Assembly (NCBI GenBank): GCA_947375085.1
Contig: CANCEQ010000014.1
Location: forward strand, 1-26,365
From: Flavobacteriales bacterium
Lineage (GTDB): Bacteria > Bacteroidota > Bacteroidia > Flavobacteriales > Crocinitomicaceae
Length of the DNA: 26,365 nt
Reading direction: 5' to 3'
The translations under genes were made by a program, and so were the position numbers. This document shows, in pieces, positions 15,601-23,637 of this stretch (position 1 is its first letter; every line of letters begins with the position of its first letter). Below the pieces are notes generated by a model. It ran no database searches. It was not told the origin of the DNA and was given only the letters and a program-made list of their open reading frames with translations.

Positions 15601-17304
15601 AACATAAACATCGTTATTTACATCCAACTGCACAAAATAGGCTTGATCATATTCGGCATACCCCAAATAAGTACCTTGTAAATTTTGCCCATTTGAAGTT
15701 GAAATTCTTAATAAATATGCATCACTTAAACCACCATCATAATTCAAATCTTCACCAAATGAAATAGGTAAATCTGCTGATGTTGTTCCTCCAGCAATAT
15801 ATAAACTTCCATTTGTAGATTTTTGAATAGAATTACTAGTTTCTGAGCCCGAACCTCCAAAATAAGTAGACCATGATAATGAAGATAAATCATCTGTTAA
15901 TTTAAAAATAACCCCATCTTGAATTCCATTTAAATTAGTTTGAAAACCATTTTTTACAGGAAAATCGGTAGACCTAGATGAACTAGAAATATAAACATAT
16001 CCATCAGCACCATCAATTATCTCTCCTCTAAAAGGATCTCCATAGTTATATTCTAAATCACCAATATTTACACCATCAGATTCAGCTCCTCCCATATAAG
16101 TTGACCCTAAAAGTTGACTTCCATCATTACTTAATTTAGCTATAAAAATATCGGCACCTTTATAATATAACTCATTAACAATAATATCTGGACCTCCATT
16201 AAAAGACTTATCAAATGCATCACTTGATGTCGGGAAATTATTTGAAGAAGTTACTCCCATTATAAATAAATCACCATTGCTATTTGTCACTAAACTATGG
16301 GGAGCTTCATTCGATGCACCTCCTAAATACGTAGCATAAAGCAACTGAGTTCCTGTAGTGTTAAATTTAGAAATAGCAATATCAAATCCCTGAATTTGCC
16401 CTCCAAAAACATATGAATCTCCTCCATTAGTTGTTGTATTATAAGCTCCAACAGTGGCAGGATATTTACCCCCATCATTAAAAACAATACCACCAGCTAA
16501 TAAATTCCCTTGCGTATCTGGGGTTGCTGTCATGCCCCAATTATCGGCTGTTGAACCAGAAAAAGTAGAAAACAATAAACTGGGATCTATTATTAATGTT
16601 TCATCATGATTATAACCCTTTGGTAATTCAAAAGAAACTCTATTTCCATTGAGTTTAAAATTAATTGGTACATCATTTTTATGCTCTGATGAAACTGTCC
16701 AGGCAATTGGTTTTTCTTCAATTATATTTCCGAAAATTGTCTCTATCAGAAGATGACCATTTTCACTTAATTTAACTGAATTTGCACCTGTAATTTCATA
16801 TTCAATAATCCCAGGATCAGTATTTGGCTTTATAACAAATGAATACTTAAAATGATCTACTTTACTATCTAATACCAAATCTATATTTGGATAAAATTCA
16901 TTCATTTGAATGAGTTGAAAACTGTTTATTTTAGTTTTCCACTTAGATTGATCATTACCTTGAAAATAATTTCGATAAAAAGTAGAAACTTCACTTTCTT
17001 GAACATTTCCTTTCCATGATGAATGGATAAAGGTTGATTTAATTATGTGAGATTGGATAACTTTTTTTTCTGAGATGATAGATTCTTTTTCACTGTGATG
17101 ATTATGAGACATTATTTGTTTAAAATCATTCAAAGCAAATGTAAATTGATCTTTTTCGACATACATTTCCCCATAATCTAAATCAACCTTATACAAAATT
17201 TGGTCATTCCACTGCCCTTTATTTGGATGCATCCAAACACCTTTATCTTGTCCAAAAAAAGGACTGATACAAATAAAAGAAATTATAGCAGTAATAAATC
17301 TCAC
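12694..17304 (-). CDS. Giant T9SS-exported protein: DUF7948, SBBP propeller, PKD and Ig-like repeats, type B sorting domain
   Basis: A 1536-residue secreted protein. Signal peptide at about 1-18 (FFGQ); a DUF7948-type N-terminal domain (about 22-240) opens HPNKGQWNDQILYKVDL; about 240-755 is a beta-propeller of SBBP-type repeats with YATYLGG, GSTYMGG and WSTYFGG strands; PKD domains show WDFGDG near residues 786 and 1018; these alternate with Ig-like units of the form Y.W.P...L....ISNP.A; the last 90 residues are a T9SS type B sorting domain (VPNTFTPDSPINN, IFNRWGNLIF, GWDGTYKG, DGTYTWKI). It should cross the outer membrane by the type IX system and be released or surface-attached; a ligand or adhesion role is inferred. 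The start is GTG at 17304: an in-frame stop lies two codons upstream and the next ATG would remove the signal peptide. Confidence 0.9.
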   Translation of the reverse strand: MRFITAIISFICISPFFGQDKGVWMHPNKGQWNDQILYKVDLDYGEMYVEKDQFTFALNDFKQIMSHNHHSEKESIISEKKVIQSHIIKSTFIHSSWKGNVQESEVSTFYRNYFQGNDQSKWKTKINSFQLIQMNEFYPNIDLVLDSKVDHFKYSFVIKPNTDPGIIEYEITGANSVKLSENGHLLIETIFGNIIEEKPIAWTVSSEHKNDVPINFKLNGNRVSFELPKGYNHDETLIIDPSLLFSTFSGSTADNWGMTATPDTQGNLLAGGIVFNDGGKYPATVGAYNTTTNGGDSYVFGGQIQGFDIAISKFNTTGTQLLYATYLGGASNEAPHSLVTNSNGDLFIMGVTSSNNFPTSSDAFDKSFNGGPDIIVNELYYKGADIFIAKLSNDGSQLLGSTYMGGAESDGVNIGDLEYNYGDPFRGEIIDGADGYVYISSSSRSTDFPVKNGFQTNLNGIQDGVIFKLTDDLSSLSWSTYFGGSGSETSNSIQKSTNGSLYIAGGTTSADLPISFGEDLNYDGGLSDAYLLRISTSNGQNLQGTYLGYAEYDQAYFVQLDVNNDVYVYGQTESDWAITPGKYGIPNSGQFIRRYSQDLSSTIWTTMIGAGTGNPEISPTAFLVSTCGDIYLSGWGGKVNKFNSQFAKFSTTVGFPLTIDAFQSTTNGDNFYIAVLGKDATYLKYGTYMGGANGSYNHVDGGTSRFDKSGRIYHAVCGGCGKNLNGFTTTPGVFSPQNLSSNCNLAAFKFELNISTPIIGSADSVICLPDSIKFRNSISNGNSFLWDFGDGSISKSLNPTHYYANPGKYLIKLVVQDTVFCYVKDSFYFHARVIKFLPNVVTPVNPICPNTPYQLSAIGGAKYSWSPAIYLDNPLISNPIAKIDTTTTFQVIVSDICASQTFLVKLNIYPVITSLSNDTIICENLNVQLKATGGVNYTWFPTSPDLNTFNSATVICTPTQTMQYFVEITTLNGCKKIDSVVVNLHSKALKPIISDSIICIQDPINFTNPNTSSVKFNWDFGDGLNSKLFLPNHFYLNSGNYLVKVVFIDTVFCFVKDSMMVNVKVNKFNGGLSTSPQTICRNTNFQLEAFGGTSYSWTPINYLDNAAISNPIARIDTTVIFNVFVMDECGSGNYPLLLNIFDDLHQMVDDTSICIGNNVELFATGGVNYSWTPSSSLNNSLISNPTATPNFSTNYVVTITTNNNCIIKDSSFVKVFNFPPTPVLIDTIQTCIYSSFEIIASGAERYKWSPNTTINSLSNDSVSVYPRVDITYFCDFINACGLTKDSVFVDVLIPEIVPAKDTSICPTNMAKLYAKGGLKYDWYYNLNFLGSTITSDSLIVFPSETSIYTVIGIDSNSCKDTNSMLVNIFVPIDIHTSPIVFAINGDLVELTTINTPMGSYFWSPKDYLSCDTCVKTYANPNKDFLYTIEFTDTNGCKTIDKVQIKYDGLLYVPNTFTPDSPINNIFVPKGGNIKKYELSIFNRWGNLIFTSNSIEQGWDGTYKGVKCQDGTYTWKILYTDFNQITDQIVGHVNLLR

Positions 17305-17400
17305 TATTTAGAGCAAATTAGTTGAAATCAATAATTTATAAAGTTAAAAATACAATTTATTATAGAATAATTATTGTTAAATTTTCAAGTCTAACACATT

Positions 17401-18507
17401 TTAAAAAAATAAATTGCAATTATTAATTGTCGAATAATTAGTTTGAATAAAATTTATCCTGTTTTCATAATTTAATATATCTAATTGATTTTCAGAATAT
17501 TGTTTTAGGTTTAAAATGAATTCTTCAGTTGTATTACAAACAGTTGAAATAGAACCTAAATTAGTTCCATCAACCATTTTATGGTTTACTAAAACGTGAC
17601 CCGAAGTTTGAAGAGCAGAAAGTAGTTTTAATTTCACACCAGTAGCTTGGTCAGATACCAAGATATGTACTCTTGCATTGTAAAGAAGTGAATCCATTTC
17701 CTCTTTTGACGGATTTGATATTAGTGTAATCGCGTATTGATTCGATAATTTAATTAGTTTTTCAGACGGATTTTTACCTGCTATTTTAAGAGGAATCAAA
17801 GATCTATTTTTACTCCATATATTTTCAATAATCCAACACGCTGAAGCTTCATTTTCAGGTACTGAAAGATTTCCATTAAACAAAGCAAACAACTCAGTAT
17901 GAACATAGCCTTTTTTGGATAATACCGGAAGCGAAGCAGGTAAAACAAATGTATTTGAATTAAACATTCGCATATGATCTGCATCTGATTCTTTGATGCA
18001 AAGCACTTCTCCTGCACGCTCTAATATAGACTCGTATCTTTTTAATTTATAAGCTTCTAACTTAAAATAAAGTGATTTTAAAAAACCGACATTTTTGGAT
18101 AATGAAATGTAATAATCTTGCTCAATATTATGCGTTCTAACAACTGTTTTTCGTTTTTGGATTTCAGCATTTTCTAAAAACCAGGCTGTATGAATCCCTT
18201 CAAAAAGAATTGGAAAATCATCTTGTAACAATCTATTTAACAAAGCTTTTGATCTTCGTGATGCAACAATAAAAGGACGTTTATTTAACCCATTCCAAAT
18301 TGTTTTTGAACGAGAATAATAATATACTTTTTCAGTAATTTCAGACAAATGAGGTTGCTCCCCCCTTCCATAATCGAAGCAGTGTAATGTTACTTTATAA
18401 CCTAATTCATACAATGCTTTAATACGATAATAAATATCAATCACACCTCCGTAATCTGCTGGAAATGGCACGTCAAAAGCAACGATATGAATCTGTTTTT
18501 CAGTCAA
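17401..18507 (-). CDS. GT-B fold glycosyltransferase, unknown specificity
   Basis: A 368-residue protein without signal or membrane helices. The N-terminal half opens IHIVAFDVPFPADYGG followed by YYRIKALYELGYKVTL, the typical acceptor-side Rossmann start of GT4-like enzymes. The second half contains LFALFNGNLSVPEN, LKIAGKNPSE and VHILVSDQATGVKLKLLSAL, where the usual nucleotide-sugar-binding Glu region would be, although the classic E-x7-E motif is not obvious. The start is TTG at 18507, within the stop region of the preceding gene (8-nt overlap); no ATG is available before the conserved N-terminus, so translational coupling is likely. It probably acts with the upstream glycosyltransferase on a cell-surface glycan; the product is unknown. 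Confidence 0.8.
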   Translation of the reverse strand: MTEKQIHIVAFDVPFPADYGGVIDIYYRIKALYELGYKVTLHCFDYGRGEQPHLSEITEKVYYYSRSKTIWNGLNKRPFIVASRRSKALLNRLLQDDFPILFEGIHTAWFLENAEIQKRKTVVRTHNIEQDYYISLSKNVGFLKSLYFKLEAYKLKRYESILERAGEVLCIKESDADHMRMFNSNTFVLPASLPVLSKKGYVHTELFALFNGNLSVPENEASACWIIENIWSKNRSLIPLKIAGKNPSEKLIKLSNQYAITLISNPSKEEMDSLLYNARVHILVSDQATGVKLKLLSALQTSGHVLVNHKMVDGTNLGSISTVCNTTEEFILNLKQYSENQLDILNYENRINFIQTNYSTINNCNLFF

Positions 18508-19627
18508 TTGATAAATATATTTCTTTTAATACTTGCATTTCATTTTCCCAATTTAACACTTTTGCTGCCTTTGAACAATTTTCTTTAAAAACTGTTAATC
18601 TACTTTCATCTTTTAAAAGTGAATTTAATACAAAAGCTAAATTTTCTGGTGTAAATTCATTGATTACTTCCCCAACTTTAAATTCTTCAACAATTCTTGA
18701 AATTTCAATCAGATTAGTAGCTACGATTGGAGTTTCAGCTTGAATGTAATCAAAGACTTTATTCGGCAAAGAATATCGGTAATTAATATTTGTCGGCTTA
18801 TCCAAGGTCAATCCTAAATCCGCATAATAAGTGAAGTTCATCATTTCATTATAGGGACGTTTATCAAAAAATAGGACTTTTAAATCTAATTGATTATCAA
18901 TGACATATTTCTTCAACTGATGAACTACATCTCCATCACCCACAATCATTAAGACAGCATTTTCCACCCATTTCATTGCTTGAACCGCTTCCTCTGCTCC
19001 CCTATCAATATTTATTCCTGCCCCTTGTAAAACAATTAATTTCTTGTTTTCAGGAATACCCAGTTCTTGTTTCGATTTCAAATTATTTGACTCCCATCTT
19101 GGGGCAATATTACGAACGATCTTTATTTCTTTTTGGTATTTATCAGCGTATAACTTTGCTATTGAACTATTTACAGTATAAATAGTTTTCAATTTTGGAA
19201 AAATCCACCCTTCTATTGCTTCCCAAATTTGCTTCACTTTTTTACGATGAATTAACTCTGGAACTTCTGTAAAATATTCGTGAGAATCGTAAACCAATCG
19301 AGTATTTGGCTTGAATTTACTTGCTAAATAGTTGGCTAACAACGTATCTAAATCATTCGCTACAAAAACATCTACTTTTTTAAACATCAAATACCAAAAC
19401 AGACGAAAATTATATTCTGCATAAAACTTGGCGCCTTTATCAAAAAATAAATTAAAACGTTTGGTCTGATAACTTCTAAGAGGTAACTCTTTACTTGATT
19501 TTCGTTTTCTACCAACTAAGACTACTGAAAAACCTTGACTTTCTAAAAAAAGACATACTTTATGTACACGCTGATCAGTAAATAAATCATTGGTTACGGA
19601 AACTATGGCTTTCTTATTTTGTGACAT
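18500..19627 (-). CDS. GT4-like glycosyltransferase
   Basis: A 375-residue soluble GT-B protein. The N-terminal domain starts IVSVTNDLFTDQRVHKVCLFL and contains DVFVANDLDTLL and YDSHEYFTEVPEL, a pattern of group 1 transferases. The C-terminal domain holds LIVLQGAGINIDRGAEE, LMIVGDGDV and the donor-binding stretch LPNKVFDYIQAETPIV. I chose ATG at 19627; an upstream TTG (19645) would overlap the preceding gene and add six residues with no family counterpart. It sits 10 nt after the small barrel gene and overlaps the next glycosyltransferase by 8 nt, so the two enzymes are co-translated. Substrate and acceptor are unknown; an LPS, capsule or glycoprotein glycan is plausible. Confidence 0.88.
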   Translation of the reverse strand: MSQNKKAIVSVTNDLFTDQRVHKVCLFLESQGFSVVLVGRKRKSSKELPLRSYQTKRFNLFFDKGAKFYAEYNFRLFWYLMFKKVDVFVANDLDTLLANYLASKFKPNTRLVYDSHEYFTEVPELIHRKKVKQIWEAIEGWIFPKLKTIYTVNSSIAKLYADKYQKEIKIVRNIAPRWESNNLKSKQELGIPENKKLIVLQGAGINIDRGAEEAVQAMKWVENAVLMIVGDGDVVHQLKKYVIDNQLDLKVLFFDKRPYNEMMNFTYYADLGLTLDKPTNINYRYSLPNKVFDYIQAETPIVATNLIEISRIVEEFKVGEVINEFTPENLAFVLNSLLKDESRLTVFKENCSKAAKVLNWENEMQVLKEIYLSID

Positions 19628-19637
19628 TTTAGCTAGC

Positions 19638-20150
19638 TTAATCAAAATCTACATCTCTGTTGTTTACCAGTACAAAACGAAGCGAAACAAAAAATGTATT
19701 CGTTTTAATTTCTGGTGAAAAAGGAGCCATAAAATGATATCCTGTTTGCAAATGTAGTTGAGTAAATTTAAACCCTAATACTGGAGCAAAACCAATTTTA
19801 TCGTGTGTGAAATCTGTTCGATATATTAAATTAGCTCCATAGGTTAAATTCAATCTTCCTGTTTTAAACCAATAACCCATATCATAACCTAGGACATTTC
19901 TCATAAAATTATAGGTAAAACCAACGTGAACTGCATTGGTTATGGGTTTAACCAATTTTACCTTTTTCCATTGCATTTCACCTCCGAATTCAGGAACCAA
20001 ATAGGCTCCGCGTTGTAAACCAATATAGGGACCTGATTTACGAACCGTAATATCTGACTTAAACCAAGATAAATTAAATCGTTTTTTATCTTGAGAAAAT
20101 CCTGATAAAGAGATGATTAAAAATAAAAAAACTAGAAATCTACTTATCAT
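19638..20150 (-). CDS. Small outer-membrane barrel-like exported protein
   Basis: A 170-residue protein with a signal peptide (hydrophobic residues 5-17, ending GFSQ). The mature chain shows repeated amphipathic strands with Gly/Tyr/Phe (GPYIGLQRGAYLVPEFGG, AVHVGFTYNFMRNVLGYDMGYWF, LNLTYGANLIYRTDF, LHLQTGYHFMAPF) and ends VSLRFVLVNN, consistent with a small outer-membrane barrel of about eight strands. I know no specific function. It starts 11 nt inside the 3' end of cvpA and is followed by two glycosyltransferases, so it is part of the same transcript; a link to surface glycans is possible but only positional. Confidence 0.7.
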   Translation of the reverse strand: MISRFLVFLFLIISLSGFSQDKKRFNLSWFKSDITVRKSGPYIGLQRGAYLVPEFGGEMQWKKVKLVKPITNAVHVGFTYNFMRNVLGYDMGYWFKTGRLNLTYGANLIYRTDFTHDKIGFAPVLGFKFTQLHLQTGYHFMAPFSPEIKTNTFFVSLRFVLVNNRDVDFD

Positions 20151-20775
20151 ATTTATCGTGAATTTCTTTGATTTTTACAGCATCATTTGCATCGATACCT
20201 AAACTATCTGCAATCTCTTTTGCTCTGATTACCTCATCAACCGTTAATCCAGTACTATCACTTTCAGATTTAAACGCATTTTTAAGAAATATAGTACTTT
20301 CTGAAATTCCCGGTATAGTAGCAGTTGACACTTTTTTAACTGGATTATATAAAATCGATTCCTCTTTTGTTTTTTCGGGAAAGAAATCGCTCTTTTCATC
20401 ATACGACTCAATCAAAATGATAAAAACACTTATGAAATAAACCATTTTCAATACCGAAAAGAAAACGCCAAAGCCCTTATTTAAAGGAGTTAATCCTGTT
20501 AATTTCACCACTCTTTCAATCGCTTTCCCAGCAAAATAAACCATTGCCCCAACCGCTAAAAAAGTCACAGTAAATGAAACAACAGGAACATATTTTGAAT
20601 CCCATGAAAACGATTCTTTTAAGGTTTTAGCTGCAAAATCAGAGAAATGGATACCTGCATAAATTCCAACTACCAATGCTAACAAGGTAAAAACTTCGAT
20701 TATTAATCCGTGTTTAAACCCTTTCCAAGCGGCATAAATTACCGGTATTAAGATGAGTATATCTATAAAATTCAT
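20140..20775 (-). CDS. CvpA family inner-membrane protein
   Basis: A 211-residue protein with four predicted membrane helices (about residues 4-18, 28-46, 63-82 and 103-121) and a soluble acidic C-terminal tail. The start MNFIDILILIPVIYAAWKGF followed by KHGLIIEVFTLLALVVGIYAG is the CvpA signature (the D..i......G...G pattern). CvpA proteins are required for colicin V production in E. coli and contribute to envelope homeostasis in other bacteria. It lies 10 bp downstream of the asparaginase gene and overlaps the next gene by 11 nt, so it is central to the operon. Confidence 0.88.
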   Translation of the reverse strand: MNFIDILILIPVIYAAWKGFKHGLIIEVFTLLALVVGIYAGIHFSDFAAKTLKESFSWDSKYVPVVSFTVTFLAVGAMVYFAGKAIERVVKLTGLTPLNKGFGVFFSVLKMVYFISVFIILIESYDEKSDFFPEKTKEESILYNPVKKVSTATIPGISESTIFLKNAFKSESDSTGLTVDEVIRAKEIADSLGIDANDAVKIKEIHDKYDK

Positions 20776-20785
20776 TGAACTAAAT

Positions 20786-21817
20786 TTATTCCGTTAATTC
20801 TCCTCGCAAAGAAATGGCTAACTTTCGCTGTATTTCTTCTTTCGAATCTTGACTTCCTAATAAATACATCATTTTCGCTAGTGCTGCTTCTGTTGTCATA
20901 TCTTTTCCGGAAATTACACCCACTTTATCAAAGAAAGAACTGGTTTCATATTTCCCTTGTTGAACACTTCCCGAATTACATTGTGTGATGTTTAATATAA
21001 TTCCTCCATTTTGTATATAATTGGAAATCAACTGTCTGAACTCATCATTACTTGGTGCATTGCCTGCTCCAAACGTTTCCATAATAATCCCTTTAACTTG
21101 CTGAATGTCAAATAGATTTTTATATACATTCGCCGAAAATCCAGGGAAAATTTTCAATAGAGCTACATGATTATCAAAATCAGTAAAAAGCGTAAGTTCT
21201 TTTGATTCAGAAATATAAGCTTTTTCTAAATTATAATTTATTTCAATTCCTGCTTCCGCTAATTTTGGGTAATTCGGTGAACTGAACGCCTCAAATTGAT
21301 TGGCTGAAATTTTAGAACATCTATTCCCTCTAAACAATGAAAATTCAAAATATACCGCAACTTCTTGAATTCTACTTTCTCCTTTTTCGTTTTTAGATGC
21401 AGCTATTTCAATCGCCGTAATTAAATTTTCTTTTCCATCAGTACGAATCGTTCCAATAGGTAATTGAGATCCTGTTAAAATTACTGGTTTCGATAAGTTC
21501 TGTAGCATAAAGCTTAAAGCAGATGCTGTATAAGCCATTGTATCAGAACCGTGTAAAATGACAAAACCATCATAATTCGCATAATTATCATATACTTTTT
21601 GAGCAATATCAGTCCAAAAAACAGGATTCATTTCAGAAGAATCTATCGGAGGATGAAAACTAATTGTCTCCAAAGAAACGTGCAAGCGCTCCAATTCTGG
21701 TACTTGCTGGTAAATATGATCGAAATCAAAACTAACCAAATGTCCCGTTTTAGGATCATTGATCATTCCAATTGTCCCACCTGTATAAATGATTAATAAT
21801 TTTGGTTTATTTGTCAT
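20786..21817 (-). CDS. ansA: Type I (cytoplasmic) L-asparaginase
   Basis: A 343-residue enzyme that hydrolyses L-asparagine to aspartate and ammonia. Both catalytic Thr regions are visible: YTGGTIGM (11-18, with the nucleophile Thr15) and HGSDTMAYTASAL with the second Thr in the DTMAYT motif. LTGSQLPIG and the late GAGNAPS segment are also typical. There is no signal peptide, so this is the cytosolic low-affinity type. The gene heads the tightly spaced run into cvpA, the small barrel gene and the glycosyltransferases. In Flavobacteriales ansA is usually close to tatD; here an ORF6N gene separates them. Confidence 0.93.
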   Translation of the reverse strand: MTNKPKLLIIYTGGTIGMINDPKTGHLVSFDFDHIYQQVPELERLHVSLETISFHPPIDSSEMNPVFWTDIAQKVYDNYANYDGFVILHGSDTMAYTASALSFMLQNLSKPVILTGSQLPIGTIRTDGKENLITAIEIAASKNEKGESRIQEVAVYFEFSLFRGNRCSKISANQFEAFSSPNYPKLAEAGIEINYNLEKAYISESKELTLFTDFDNHVALLKIFPGFSANVYKNLFDIQQVKGIIMETFGAGNAPSNDEFRQLISNYIQNGGIILNITQCNSGSVQQGKYETSSFFDKVGVISGKDMTTEAALAKMMYLLGSQDSKEEIQRKLAISLRGELTE

Positions 21818-21863
21818 TGTTTTGTTTCTATATTTAATCCTAATTCACGTCTAAAATAAACAT

Positions 21864-22775
21864 TCATAGTGAGATTTTATTCATTATGCTTTCAACAGAA
21901 TTTTTATCCATTTTTGAAAAAGCAAACCACTTTTTACCTAAATCTTTCAAAGATGCTCCCAAATGATATATTTCCATACTATCAATTATTAAAAAACGAT
22001 CATGACTATCAATAAAATTTTTTATTTCAAAATTCCCATATTGGATATTCGATTTTTGAACATCTAAAACTAACTGTTTACTTTGATTTTTGCAAAGTAA
22101 TAATACTTTTACACTTTTCTCTTTCTTTGATAAATGAACTAAAGTAGTTTCATCTATATAATTATCAATTAACACAATACTTTTCTTTGCAGACTTAATA
22201 ATTTTAGTTGCAAATAAATAAGCATCAAACACTTGACCTTCAAAAAACACACCTTGACTGGGAATAAATTCTTTATTTTCAATCGCATTTAAGATATGTT
22301 CTATTTTATCATCTGATTTTAAAATTTTACGTTCAATATTTTCAACACGTTGTAATAACCCTTGATGATGATTAATCGTCTTACGCATTTCTATAAAAGC
22401 ATTGATAATTTGTATACTTACTTGAATTGCTACATCACTTCTTAATATAGCAGAAAGCATTGCAACCCCTTGTTCTGTAAACACATAAGGTAGGTATTTT
22501 ATATTGTTCCCGCGTTTTTTGTTCAAGGTCACAAATTGTGACCTTGAACTCGAACGATCAGCATTTGAAGTTATATCGAAAAGTTCCTCATCTGTTATTT
22601 GAAATCGAAAAGCATCAGGAAAACGAGCAATATTTCTTTTTACCGCTTGGTTTAAAACTTTCGTTTCAACTTGATATATTTCTGCTAAATCACGGTCAAA
22701 CATAACATATACTCCTCGTATATAATATATTAAGTGCTCAATTTGATTTTGTGTTAAAGTTAAGTCGTCATTCAT
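21864..22775 (-). CDS. ORF6N domain protein with C-terminal phospholipase D-like domain
   Basis: A 303-residue protein. Residues about 10-100 form an ORF6N domain (IRGVYVMFDRDLAEIYQVETKVLNQ is the hallmark region; FRFQITDEEL and LPYVFTEQGVAMLSAILRS follow), a DNA-binding module related to phage KilA-N/antirepressor proteins. A coiled-coil segment (about 130-165) links to a PLD-like domain with FDAYLFATKIIKSAKKSIVLIDNYID and HDRFLIID (His258, with Arg260 where Lys is usual) and YHLGASLKDLGKKWFAF. Such proteins are typical accessory genes of Bacteroidota. Function is unproven: regulation, phage-related control or nuclease activity are all possible. The gene contains a 29-nt perfect palindrome. 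It sits between tatD and ansA and looks inserted. Confidence 0.87.
   Translation of the reverse strand: MNDDLTLTQNQIEHLIYYIRGVYVMFDRDLAEIYQVETKVLNQAVKRNIARFPDAFRFQITDEELFDITSNADRSSSRSQFVTLNKKRGNNIKYLPYVFTEQGVAMLSAILRSDVAIQVSIQIINAFIEMRKTINHHQGLLQRVENIERKILKSDDKIEHILNAIENKEFIPSQGVFFEGQVFDAYLFATKIIKSAKKSIVLIDNYIDETTLVHLSKKEKSVKVLLLCKNQSKQLVLDVQKSNIQYGNFEIKNFIDSHDRFLIIDSMEIYHLGASLKDLGKKWFAFSKMDKNSVESIMNKISL
22521..22549. repeat. 29-nt perfect palindrome inside the ORF6N gene
   Basis: The arms GTTCAAGGTCACAA and TTGTGACCTTGAAC (14 bp each) face each other around one central A. It encodes roughly residues 76-85 of the ORF6N protein (the RSQFVTLN segment). Such length is unexpected by chance in a coding region and could be a cruciform, an mRNA hairpin or a binding site for the encoded protein. 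Confidence 0.85.
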
Positions 22776-22809
22776 AAATTATGTGGTTAGTGAAATGCGC
22801 AATTAATTA

Positions 22810-23580
22810 TTACCCCAATTTAAATATTTCTATTGCATTTTTTGTTGTTCTCTCCTCCACTTCTTTCAAAGTAATTGAATATACATCGGCTAATTTTTCG
22901 GCAATGTGCAATAAATAACTGCTTTCATTTCTTTTTCCCCTATGAGGAGTTGGTGGTAAATAGGGTGAATCTGTCTCTAAAACCAAATGTTGAATATCAA
23001 TATGCTCAATTACTTTATCTAATTCAGCTTTTTTATAAGTCAAAACTCCACCTATTCCTAATTTGAAATTCTTATATCCTAAAATATGATTTGCTTGTTC
23101 TAAAGAACCTGTAAAACAATGAAATACACCCGTTAAATTTTCGTCTATTAATTCATCAACGATGTCAAAAATTTCCTGAAAAGCATCTCTTGCGTGAATA
23201 ACGATTGGTAATTTCAATTCTTTAGCCCATTTGACTTGTTGTGTAAAGGCTTCAGCTTGTTCTTTTACGAATGTTTTATCCCAATACAAATCCATTCCAA
23301 TTTCACCAACAGCAACGTATTTAGTTGAAAATAAATGTTTTTCGATTACTGCTAATTGTTCTTTCCAATCTTCTTTGATATAGCCAGGGTGTAACCCCAT
23401 CATTGAATAACAATTTTCAGGATATTTTGCTGCTAGAGTGTGCATTGCATCAATACTTGAAATATCAATGTTTGGTAAAAGCAACTTTGAAACACCAGCA
23501 TCAATAGCACGTTGAACAACGACATCTCTATCTTCATCAAACGAATCCGAAAATAAATGGGTATGGGTATCTATGAACAT
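22810..23580 (-). CDS. TatD family metal-dependent hydrolase
   Basis: A 256-residue TIM-barrel protein. The metal ligands are all visible: DTHTH (His6, His8), the Glu in VGEIGMDLYW, His in VIHARDAF, His in VFHCFTGS and Asp in ETDSPYLPP. TatD enzymes are 3'-5' DNases/deoxyribonucleases linked to DNA repair and degradation. The frame stays open further upstream, but the true start is the ATG at 23580 because the protein family begins MFIDTHTH; the extra 30 residues would read through the promoter. A TAACTTTG -7 box lies 17 nt upstream. The downstream ORF6N gene starts 34 bp after its stop. Confidence 0.93.
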   Translation of the reverse strand: MFIDTHTHLFSDSFDEDRDVVVQRAIDAGVSKLLLPNIDISSIDAMHTLAAKYPENCYSMMGLHPGYIKEDWKEQLAVIEKHLFSTKYVAVGEIGMDLYWDKTFVKEQAEAFTQQVKWAKELKLPIVIHARDAFQEIFDIVDELIDENLTGVFHCFTGSLEQANHILGYKNFKLGIGGVLTYKKAELDKVIEHIDIQHLVLETDSPYLPPTPHRGKRNESSYLLHIAEKLADVYSITLKEVEERTTKNAIEIFKLG

Positions 23581-23597
23581 TCTTAAAATATGAATTC

Positions 23598-23605
23598 CAA
23601 AGTTA
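23598..23605 (-). promoter_or_regulatory. Candidate -7 promoter element for tatD
   Basis: TAACTTTG on the minus strand ends 17 nt before the tatD ATG, between that gene and the left copy of the inverted repeat. No -33 TTG is evident. Confidence 0.5.
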
Positions 23606-23637
23606 ACTTTTTTGAATGAAGAATAATATGTTTTTAA

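Noticed and set aside
19628..19645. Upstream TTG start for the first glycosyltransferase
   Set aside because: It would overlap the preceding gene and add residues not expected in the family; the ATG at 19627 gives the standard N-terminus.
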